Origin: Rhizobium leguminosarum
GTDB taxonomy: Bacteria; Pseudomonadota; Alphaproteobacteria; Rhizobiales; Rhizobiaceae
Assembly: GCF_002953715.1 (NCBI RefSeq)
Contig: NZ_CP025014.1
Coordinates: 496,001 to 560,000, forward strand
Reading direction: 5' to 3'
DNA: 64,000 nt
A model generated the notes under the pieces. The model saw only the letters and a program-made list of their open reading frames with translations, was not told the DNA's origin and ran no database searches. Made by a program: the position numbers and the translations under genes. Each line of letters opens with the position of its first letter. Position 1 is the first letter of the stretch. Positions 51,554-59,360 of this stretch are shown piece after piece.

Positions 51554-53959
51554 TTACCGCAATTCAGCAGTAACCCGGAATATCCCGCCGGCCGAAGCGT
51601 CCGAGCAGACGACGAAGGTCGAGCCTTCCTGCGCCATGAAGGCGATATTGCCGCCGGCTTCGCAGGGGGTGGCGCTCCATTGCAGGATGATGTCGCCATT
51701 TTCGGGCAGCTTTTCCGTGGGGATTTTCGTCGCGCTTGCCATCCATTCCGTTGCCGACGGCAGATGGACGGGGGCGTTCAGTTGTTTCGACAGCCACGCG
51801 GTATAGTTCTGCGCGACGGCAAGCGGCACGTCGTCGGCCGGCTGCTGCGGATTGTCGGTATAGGCCTGGGCCGCGGCGGGATCTGAATTGGCGGTGTAAT
51901 ATTCCGCCATCTCCGCCCGGGTGACAGCCTTCGTCTGCATGCAGAAGGACTTGTCGATCTTCACCGCGCCATTGGCAACGCCAAGCATGCCGCCGAGCTC
52001 CTTCATCGACGAGGTCATCAGCCGGACATTCTCAAGCGAATAGCTTCCGGCCGGGACGGTCTCGAAGGCAAGGGTCTGCGAAACCGGGCAGAAGCCGCGC
52101 GCCGACAGCGCCTCGAGATCGGCAAGGATCGGCTGGTAGGCGACGACGGCGAGCTTATAGGCCTCGGCGGTGTAGCGGCCGTCGGCTTCGCCGATCTTCG
52201 GGGCGAGCGCGGCAAGCGTCGGATCGGCAGCACCTGCGCGTGTTGCGATCGAGGCGCTGAGATCGGTGACTTTCTGCTTCAGCGCCATCGCCTCGTCCTT
52301 TGCCGCCATGACATCGGCGATGACGGCGTCGAACAGTTTGGCGGCGTCGCCATAGCCTGACGTCGCGGCCGGCATCTGCCATTGCTCTGCCTTGGCCTTG
52401 GCCTCGGTCATCAGCCCGCTCGCCTTTTTGACGTCGGGGCTATCGCCGGCGCCGATGCGGTTGACGGTTTCGCGTTTTGCCGCCGCATCCTTCTCGGCTG
52501 CCGCCAGCGCGGTCAGCGCCTTGGCGAGATCGTCAAACGTCGTTTTCGATGCGTCGTAGGCGTCGACCGCAGCATGCATCTGCTTTGCTGTGGCCGCCTC
52601 CGCAGCAGTCTTCATCTTGGCATCGGCCTCGGCAAAACCTGGCGCCTTGTCGCCGCCTGCGGCCGAAGCGGCAGATTTCGCCTTCTCGGCATTCTCCTTC
52701 GAGATACCGATCAGCGCATTGCCAAGATTGATGGCGGCCGTCTGGAAACCCGGAAGCGCCTTTTCGTAATCTTCGTCCTTGAGCAGGGCATCGGCCGATG
52801 TTAGCGCCGCAGCACCCGTGTCATAGGCAAGCTTTGCCTGGTCACCGGAAGGTCGCTCCGGCGCCTTGGCGGCAATCGCCTTCTGCTTGCGGCTTTCGGC
52901 CTCCTTCTTCCAGGTGCCGACATCGGCGACGAGTTTCGGATCCGGGCGAAGAAGTTTCGGGATGGTGACGACACCGACGCCGATGCAGATCAGGAGCAGC
53001 GCGCCGATCATCGACAGCTTGGCAAGCGTCCACTTTTTCGGTTTCGGCGCCTCCTGCTGCTGTTGCATGCCGCCGCGCGGATCCCACGACATCGGCTGGA
53101 TGCCCGTCGTCACCCGGGCGAATTCGCCCAGCGCATCGGCGCCCATGCGCGGTCGCTGGGCCGGGTCGCGGCTCAACATCCTTTCCACAAGGCTTGCAAG
53201 ACCCTCGGGAAAACCGGGGATCAGCACGTCCAGGCGGGGAAAGACGTTGGAAGGGTCGAGATGGATGTTCTTCCAGCTCTGCTCGCGCTGATGCTCGTCC
53301 TCCCAGACCATGACGCTGTCGAAGACGCTGGCATAGGTCTGCCGCGGCAGGAAGAGCTTGTAGGCGATCATGCCCATGGCATAGATGTCGAGTGCCGATG
53401 AGGCGGAGAAGGTGCCGCTGGCATAGATCTCCGGCGCGCCGAATTCCGGCACATAGGGCGGGATGATGTGCTCGCCGATCTTCGAGATCAGGTGCAGGTT
53501 GCCGATCCGGACCGACAGGCCGGAATAATCTTCGGAGACGTAAATGCACTGGTCCGTCAGGGCGTTGTGGGCATAACCGGCGCCATGCAGCGTCGCCAGG
53601 CCCTCGAGGATGTGGCGGCCGATCTCGACGGCGCGCTCGTAAGCCACCATCTCCGTTTCGTCGAGATATTGGTGCAGCGTTTTCGACGGCCGCTTCTCGA
53701 CGATATAGAAATTGTCATCTTCCGGCGACGGCGGGATGAGGTCCTCGATCTCGACGAAGCGCCGCGCCGTCAGAGATTTGGCCTCGTTGATGGAGGTCCA
53801 GACCCGCTCGAAACGAGCCTTGTCGAGTTTCAGCGCCACATCGGGCGTGACGATGAAGACCGAATGGTCCATCCGCTTGTCCTGGGCGGGATAGACGATG
53901 AATTCGTTTTCATAGATCGGCTCGCCGATCGTGTAGCGGGCGATCAGATCACTTCTCAT
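51554..53959 (-). CDS. pseudokinase-TM-SUMF1 protein
   Basis: An 801-residue protein from the ATG at 53959 (GGGGG upstream). Residues 1 to about 280 have a Ser/Thr kinase fold with a late APE-like motif (APEIYASGTFSASSALDIYAMG), but the catalytic loop HRDLKPxN reads HNALTDQCI (Asp to Ala133, Asn to Cys) and the DFG position reads GNL (153-155), so phosphotransfer is unlikely. A TM follows at about 317-339, then a long Ala/Lys-rich periplasmic helical region and a C-terminal SUMF1/formylglycine-type domain (about 650-801; VTRAEMAEYYT, NAPVHLPSATEWMASA). It is the likely partner of the FHA protein at 24696. Its 3' end is duplicated at 36771 and 49471. Confidence 0.85.
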   Translation of the reverse strand: MRSDLIARYTIGEPIYENEFIVYPAQDKRMDHSVFIVTPDVALKLDKARFERVWTSINEAKSLTARRFVEIEDLIPPSPEDDNFYIVEKRPSKTLHQYLDETEMVAYERAVEIGRHILEGLATLHGAGYAHNALTDQCIYVSEDYSGLSVRIGNLHLISKIGEHIIPPYVPEFGAPEIYASGTFSASSALDIYAMGMIAYKLFLPRQTYASVFDSVMVWEDEHQREQSWKNIHLDPSNVFPRLDVLIPGFPEGLASLVERMLSRDPAQRPRMGADALGEFARVTTGIQPMSWDPRGGMQQQQEAPKPKKWTLAKLSMIGALLLICIGVGVVTIPKLLRPDPKLVADVGTWKKEAESRKQKAIAAKAPERPSGDQAKLAYDTGAAALTSADALLKDEDYEKALPGFQTAAINLGNALIGISKENAEKAKSAASAAGGDKAPGFAEADAKMKTAAEAATAKQMHAAVDAYDASKTTFDDLAKALTALAAAEKDAAAKRETVNRIGAGDSPDVKKASGLMTEAKAKAEQWQMPAATSGYGDAAKLFDAVIADVMAAKDEAMALKQKVTDLSASIATRAGAADPTLAALAPKIGEADGRYTAEAYKLAVVAYQPILADLEALSARGFCPVSQTLAFETVPAGSYSLENVRLMTSSMKELGGMLGVANGAVKIDKSFCMQTKAVTRAEMAEYYTANSDPAAAQAYTDNPQQPADDVPLAVAQNYTAWLSKQLNAPVHLPSATEWMASATKIPTEKLPENGDIILQWSATPCEAGGNIAFMAQEGSTFVVCSDASAGGIFRVTAELR

Positions 53960-54001
53960 GCACTTGTCCCCCTGCATTCATTGCATTCACGAACCCGAAT
54001 T

Positions 54002-55186
54002 CTATTCGCCCGCCAGAAGCGGATCACCGATCAGACCTGCGGCCAGCAGCAGGCCGGTCTTGGTATCGCGAAGCGCGAAGGCAAAACGGGCATCGGCCAC
54101 GACGCGAACAAGCTTCGGATCGATGCTGCGTTCCGTGATAACAGCCGTGGCCGCTGCCGCCTCGGTGCCGTTTTCGTCAACCTTGATCATCGTCTTCTGC
54201 AGGACGCGCGACAAGCGGATGTTTTCCTTGGTGAAACCCGGGAAACCCGCATCCTTGGCCTTCTCGGGCGCCACTCCCATCGCATTAAGTACCGGCATCA
54301 AATCACGCCCGTCGTTCAGGGAAAAGCGGGGCAGGAAGATTTCGCCCTTGGCCGCTTCGAATTTCTCGCCCTGAAGCCAGGAGGCAAGCGTCTTCAGGTC
54401 CGCGCCGCCGACGCCCTTGCCGGAGCGCGCCGCCACCACAACCATGCTGTAGCCCTCGCCAGCATAGGCAAGATCGACGGCTGAGAATTTCTCGTCGGAG
54501 CGGAATTTTTGCCCGTCGCCGGCAAGATGCATCATCGGCACCGAAATCGTCGAGCCATCCGGGCGCTGAAAGGGGCTTGCCGGGCTTTCCCGATCGAAGG
54601 AGGTCTTCCAGCGCGCCTTGAACGAGAGCGCGCCGAGGCTGACGAAGCCGCCGCCGGGCGGTGCGTCCAGGATTGATGGAATGGCGCCCCGCGTCGCTTG
54701 TTTGACCCAGCCGTTGATGTGCTCGACCGATTTCGGTCCGTCGAGGTCCTCGATCGAAGGCTTGACGTGGTGACCGGCGAGCATGGAGAGCGCGTCGGGA
54801 ACGAGCACCAGCTTGTCGTCGAAGACGATCGCGACCGCCGTCGCCAGGGGCGCATCCGTAGCTGCCGGCTTCTCCGGAGACATCGCGTTGAGCGCCGTCT
54901 CCGGTCCCTTCACCGCGCCGCCGAAGCCGAGGCCTTTGGCAATCGAGGCCTTGCCCGCCTCGGAGGCGCCGAGGCTTGCGAGACCGAGCGCGGCGGCAAG
55001 GCTTGCCGGCGACACCATGATATTGGCAGCACCCTCCTTTGCCAGCGTGCGGTCGATGAGTTCGGCGGCAAGCCCAGCCTGTGCGGCGAGCATCGCCTTG
55101 CTGTCGCCGGAGTTGCCGGCATGGGCGGCCGGCGCAAGCGCCATCAGGGAAGCGGCAAGACCCGCCAGCAGAGTGGATTTCGGCAT
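54002..55186 (-). CDS. secreted serpin (serine protease inhibitor)
   Basis: A 394-residue protein. The signal peptide MPKSTLLAGLAASLMALAPA (cleavage near AHA) is followed by a complete serpin fold, from NIMVSPASLAAALGLASLGA to the C-terminal FAFALRDTKTGLLLAAG. The reactive loop hinge GTEAAAATAV is the inhibitory type, with small residues at P12-P9, and the next residues ITERSI place Arg at or next to P1. The adjacent trypsin domain has a specificity Asp that prefers Arg/Lys, so this serpin is its likely inhibitor. CAGGAGCGAACC precedes the ATG. Serpins are uncommon in proteobacteria. Confidence 0.9.
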   Translation of the reverse strand: MPKSTLLAGLAASLMALAPAAHAGNSGDSKAMLAAQAGLAAELIDRTLAKEGAANIMVSPASLAAALGLASLGASEAGKASIAKGLGFGGAVKGPETALNAMSPEKPAATDAPLATAVAIVFDDKLVLVPDALSMLAGHHVKPSIEDLDGPKSVEHINGWVKQATRGAIPSILDAPPGGGFVSLGALSFKARWKTSFDRESPASPFQRPDGSTISVPMMHLAGDGQKFRSDEKFSAVDLAYAGEGYSMVVVAARSGKGVGGADLKTLASWLQGEKFEAAKGEIFLPRFSLNDGRDLMPVLNAMGVAPEKAKDAGFPGFTKENIRLSRVLQKTMIKVDENGTEAAAATAVITERSIDPKLVRVVADARFAFALRDTKTGLLLAAGLIGDPLLAGE

Positions 55187-55199
55187 GGTTCGCTCCTGT

Positions 55200-57725
55200 T
55201 CAGCGGATGCGATAGAATTTGGAATCGAAGGACCATTTGCCTTGGGCGCCGGTCTCGTCGTCGCCGACGATCCTGAGGCTTCGGGCGAGATCGTAGACAT
55301 AGTTGAAGGCGGCGCGCTGGCCGACGAGCGGCGTCGGCACATCGGGCAGGTCAAGCACTTCGATCGGCTTGTCGCTGAGGATGGCAACGACCATGCCGAC
55401 GCCCGCCGGTCCCTCCACCACATATTCGAAGCCGGTATAGGGATTGCGCGCATCGGGCACGACGACCGGCCGGGCCGGATCAAGCCGGTTATCGCCGCTT
55501 TTGGCAGTCGGCTTCAGGCCCATCGAGCGCTTGTTCGGATAAAGCTGCGTCAGTTTGCCGGAGGCATCGATATCGACCAGGATCAGGTAACCGGACTTTT
55601 TGGTGGAGACACGCATCGCCACCTTGTCGCCGATGCTGACCGCGGTGCCGGGCAGCACGTCGACGGCGACGCCCGCCTCATTGTCGCTCTTCAGCGTATT
55701 CTCGACTGCGGCGACCGGCGTCTTCGCCTCCTCGCCGGTGATGACATCCCGGCCGAGCGCATCCGGCTGGCCATAAAATTGCGGCACCGGCGTGAAGCGG
55801 CAATCTTCCGCATGCGTCCGGCAATATTCGTCGGATTTGCGCCGGACATAATCGAGAAGGGCGGCATTGCTGACATTCGGCTTGTCGGCCGCGCGCGCCA
55901 CGCCATCCTGCACGCCTTCGATGAAGTGGCGGGTGAAAACCCCCAGCGCCGGCTTGGCCTCGCGGTCGACAAGCGCCCACTGCCCTGCGTTGACGGCCGA
56001 CCAGACCATGGCGTTTTCGCCGCCGAAGGAGAATTTTGCTTCCTTGCCTGACTTGTTCGGCGGTTCGAGCGCTGCCAGCGCCGGGCCGAGGCAACGCACG
56101 GTGCCGGAGGGCGCCGCCACCGCGCTGCGGCTGCCAGGGCCGACATGGCAGGCATCGATTAGCAGTGTGACGCGGCGGTCCTTGAGGCTGTTCAGCCGCG
56201 CGGCGATCTCGGTTTCGCGGATCTGGTTGGTGACCGTCACCTTGCCGCCTTCGCGGACCAGCTTGGCATCGGCTGCCACCAGCGTCGGGCTGGTCGTTTC
56301 CTCGGCACCCATTTCCTCCGAGCCCTGGCCGCTGAAATAGAGGAAGACGCGGCTTCCAAGCGTCGACTGACGCACCAGCCAGTCGTCGATCTCGGCAAGG
56401 ATCGCCTCGCGGGTCGCCTTGCGATTGGTCAGCGTGTGGATCTGTTCCGGGCGGTAGGCGAGCGTCTTGGCGAGGAAGACCTGCATCGCCTTCACATCGG
56501 TGGCGGAGCCGGTCAGCTTGGCCTCGCGCATCTCGTAATCGTCGATGCCGATCAACAGCGCGCGGTCGCCGGGCGAGCTTTCGATCACCGGCGTCCGGAC
56601 GACCTGTGGCTGAACGGCGGGTTCGTCGCCGACAGGCTTGTCAGCCGGCGGGGTATCGCCGGCGGGCGCGTCGGGCGTTTCGGTCGTGGCGGCAGGCGCC
56701 GTATCGCCTGCGGGCGGGGTGGTGATGGCGAGATTGGCCTCTTCCTGTCCGGACTTCCTCTGCTTGGTCCCGCCACCGGTGGTGGTGGACGCGACCTGAT
56801 CGTCGGCAGCAGGCCCTTCAACATCAGGCACGTCGCCATCGGTCTTTGCGGCGATCCAGTCGCGGAAGGCGGCCACACGGGTATAGACGCCGTAATGCTC
56901 CGCCTCGGCGCAGCCGGCGCCCCAGCTGACGATGCCGAGCTGGATCCAGCGCTTGTCGGGACGCTGGGCGACGAGCGGCCCGCCGCTGTCGCCCTGGCAG
57001 GCATCCTTGCCGCCTTCGGCATAACCGGCGCAGACATTGCGCTCGTCGATCGGGTTCATCCGCATCGAGCTGTCGCGATAGGCGGCGCGGCAGTCCTCGC
57101 GCGGGACGATCGGCAGTTCCACTTCCTGCAGCTCGGTCGGCAGGTACTTGTCGTCCCAGCCGTGATCGGCCTTGGTGTAACCCCAGCCGGTGACGACAGC
57201 CGGGTGGCCGGCGGCCTCCACCTCATCATCCGAGGCCGAGGCCAGGATCGCCGGCTTCGATTTGGCGGGCTCGCTCAGCTTGATGAGGGCGATGTCGTTG
57301 GCGAAGACCTTGCGGTCGAAATCCTCGTGAATGATCACGTCTTCGACGGCAAGCCCCGGCTTGTCGGGGCCGTCGACCGCGATCACCTTGTCGATCTTCG
57401 ACTTGCCCTCGACGATCAGCAGGTCGCGGGCAAAGAGATCCTGCTTGCCGGAGCGGCCGCTGGTGACGCAATGGGCTGCCGTCAATATCCAGCGTGGCGC
57501 GATCAGCGAGCCGCCGCAATGGCCGCCGAAGCGGCCGCGCTGTTCGGGGTCGGGCGCCAGGATCTTCACCTGCCAGGGCCATTCGCCCTTCTTGGCGGCC
57601 TGGCCGCCGATGACCCGCCCGCCATCCTCGCCAGCAAAATCGGTGTCCTGCTGCGCCAGAACAGGAGCAGCCAGAAGCAGCATGACGGACGCAATATTGA
57701 GGACCCTGCTGATCGACGTGCTCAT
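55200..57725 (-). CDS. secreted trypsin-caspase fusion with DUF4384-like tail
   Basis: An 841-residue protein. A signal peptide (1-24) is followed by a trypsin S1 domain (about 37-295) with an intact triad: His85 (LTAAHC), Asp144 (NDIALI), Ser247 (CQGDSGGP). Asp241 is in the S1 position, giving Arg/Lys specificity. After a Pro/Ala-rich linker (about 300-380) comes a caspase p20-like domain (about 385-560): the catalytic Cys526 is present (LLIDACHVG) but the catalytic His is Gln467 (YFSGQGSE). The C-terminal beta domain (about 690-830) resembles DUF4384. The start overlaps the stop of the next caspase gene (ATGA at 57722-57725). Confidence 0.9.
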   Translation of the reverse strand: MSTSISRVLNIASVMLLLAAPVLAQQDTDFAGEDGGRVIGGQAAKKGEWPWQVKILAPDPEQRGRFGGHCGGSLIAPRWILTAAHCVTSGRSGKQDLFARDLLIVEGKSKIDKVIAVDGPDKPGLAVEDVIIHEDFDRKVFANDIALIKLSEPAKSKPAILASASDDEVEAAGHPAVVTGWGYTKADHGWDDKYLPTELQEVELPIVPREDCRAAYRDSSMRMNPIDERNVCAGYAEGGKDACQGDSGGPLVAQRPDKRWIQLGIVSWGAGCAEAEHYGVYTRVAAFRDWIAAKTDGDVPDVEGPAADDQVASTTTGGGTKQRKSGQEEANLAITTPPAGDTAPAATTETPDAPAGDTPPADKPVGDEPAVQPQVVRTPVIESSPGDRALLIGIDDYEMREAKLTGSATDVKAMQVFLAKTLAYRPEQIHTLTNRKATREAILAEIDDWLVRQSTLGSRVFLYFSGQGSEEMGAEETTSPTLVAADAKLVREGGKVTVTNQIRETEIAARLNSLKDRRVTLLIDACHVGPGSRSAVAAPSGTVRCLGPALAALEPPNKSGKEAKFSFGGENAMVWSAVNAGQWALVDREAKPALGVFTRHFIEGVQDGVARAADKPNVSNAALLDYVRRKSDEYCRTHAEDCRFTPVPQFYGQPDALGRDVITGEEAKTPVAAVENTLKSDNEAGVAVDVLPGTAVSIGDKVAMRVSTKKSGYLILVDIDASGKLTQLYPNKRSMGLKPTAKSGDNRLDPARPVVVPDARNPYTGFEYVVEGPAGVGMVVAILSDKPIEVLDLPDVPTPLVGQRAAFNYVYDLARSLRIVGDDETGAQGKWSFDSKFYRIR

Positions 57726-59338
57726 AGCTTGCCTCCAGCGGAGGTATAGAGGACCGTAAATCCGACACGCGCGCCCTCGGGCAGGAATTCACCGAGGCGC
57801 TTGGCGATATTGCCGGCGGTGCGGCGCCTGTCGTTCTGCTTCAGGAACTCCACAAGTTCGGGCATCGGGGTTTCAGAGGTGACGGCAACGAGCAGGTCGG
57901 TGCCGAAAGGTGCGACGACGGAAAGATCGAGATCGAAGGTCTGAGACATCTCAGCATCGACCTCCTTCTCGTTGGGATAGAGGAACTGTACGGTTCCATC
58001 GCCGGTGACGTCGAAAAGCACGAGCTTGCGGCCTGATAGATCCGAAACCGTGACGCCGACGCGCTCACCTTCGCGATGGACGGTGTCGGAAGGCGTCACG
58101 CGCGTGGTCTGCGGGTTTGTCTCGGACAGCCGCTTCAGGGTATCGAGCGCGGCCATCCGGTCGACGACGAAAGGCATGTCGCCGGCGCCGACGGCGGAAG
58201 CGACGACGTCGCCGCCGGCAATCGCCTCGCGCTTTTCCGGATCGAAGACCAGTTCGGCATCGGCACCCTCGGTCAGCTTGAACGGCGTGACGGCTGATAC
58301 AATCCCCTGCAGCACCGGCTCGGAGCCGAGGGCGGCGACGCTGATCGGCGCGGGCTCGGCGGGCAGCGGAGCGTTTGATTTCTCCGCCGCCGCCTGGGCC
58401 CCCGCCCCTTCGTAATGATAGACCACGGCGCGGTCGAGATCGGTTCCGGGCGGGCTTTCGGTGAAGATGTTCTGCCGCTGGTCGGTGAACTGGTAGACCG
58501 CCTGGCGCACATATTCGAACAATTCGCGGCGGCTGACGGCGCCGTCACCATTCCGGTCGGCGGCGCCTTCGAAGGCGCGGGCGGTGGCATAGCTCAGCGC
58601 GCCGCGTTTCTGCGGGATGCCGGGAATTGATATCTCGGGCGATTTGGTATTCTCGTCGACGGCGGCAAGAAAGGTCAGCCGCTTGAAATCGAAGCCGGTG
58701 GACAGCGCATCCGCCGTGGTCGAGATCGGCGCGAGGTCGTCCTCCTCTATCGTATAGGAAGGCGCCTGACGCCAGGTGATCTCGGCGCCGCGCGGATCGA
58801 CGTCGCGGGTCATGCCGCCGGCGTGGCAGGTATCGGCGATGAAGACGACATCGGCGCCCTTGGTCTCAAGATTGCGGATCAGCGCCTTGAATTCGTCGCC
58901 GAAGATGCGCTCGCGTGATCCGGGAAGACGGGTGTCGAAGCCGGCGAGCACATAGACCTCGTCGCGGCCGCTCGGTTTCGAGCCCTTGACGCGTTCCGGC
59001 TCGCTCGACCCGTGACCGGCGATGCCGAGCACGACGAGGTCGCCAGGCCCTGCCCGTTCCGTGACGGCCTCGATCGCGTGGAAGATGCCCTCGCGGTCGG
59101 CCGCACCATTCTTCAGCAGCGTCATGTCCTCGACGCCGACCGAGCGCAGCGAAAGCGAAAGGTCCTCGGCATCGGCGACGGCGCCGTGCAGCGGCGGGAC
59201 GTTGCGGTAGAGGTCGATGCCGATCAGCACCGCCCTGACCGCACCGCGCTCCGGCGCCTCGATCACCCTTGCCAGGCTGTTGGTGGCCGCCAAGGTGAGG
59301 AGGGCAAATGCTGCGGCCATGGAAACGGATGCGGACAT
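57722..59338 (-). CDS. secreted caspase-family protease with EF-hand and DUF4384-like tail
   Basis: A 538-residue protein. The ATG at 59338 is chosen for GAGGGGAG eight bases upstream (a TTG at 59344 is less likely). A signal peptide is followed by a caspase (C14) domain with an intact dyad: His109 (GIAGHGSS) and Cys171 (IADTCHAGG). An EF-hand-like loop (ADRNGDGAVSRREL, about 260-275) may bind calcium. The C-terminal domain ends in a DUF4384-like fold (VLFDVTGDGTVQFLYPNEKE). Translationally coupled to the trypsin-caspase gene. The candidate active executor of the module. Confidence 0.9.
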   Translation of the reverse strand: MSASVSMAAAFALLTLAATNSLARVIEAPERGAVRAVLIGIDLYRNVPPLHGAVADAEDLSLSLRSVGVEDMTLLKNGAADREGIFHAIEAVTERAGPGDLVVLGIAGHGSSEPERVKGSKPSGRDEVYVLAGFDTRLPGSRERIFGDEFKALIRNLETKGADVVFIADTCHAGGMTRDVDPRGAEITWRQAPSYTIEEDDLAPISTTADALSTGFDFKRLTFLAAVDENTKSPEISIPGIPQKRGALSYATARAFEGAADRNGDGAVSRRELFEYVRQAVYQFTDQRQNIFTESPPGTDLDRAVVYHYEGAGAQAAAEKSNAPLPAEPAPISVAALGSEPVLQGIVSAVTPFKLTEGADAELVFDPEKREAIAGGDVVASAVGAGDMPFVVDRMAALDTLKRLSETNPQTTRVTPSDTVHREGERVGVTVSDLSGRKLVLFDVTGDGTVQFLYPNEKEVDAEMSQTFDLDLSVVAPFGTDLLVAVTSETPMPELVEFLKQNDRRRTAGNIAKRLGEFLPEGARVGFTVLYTSAGGKL

Positions 59339-59360
59339 GGCCAAACTCCCCTCGCCCCAG

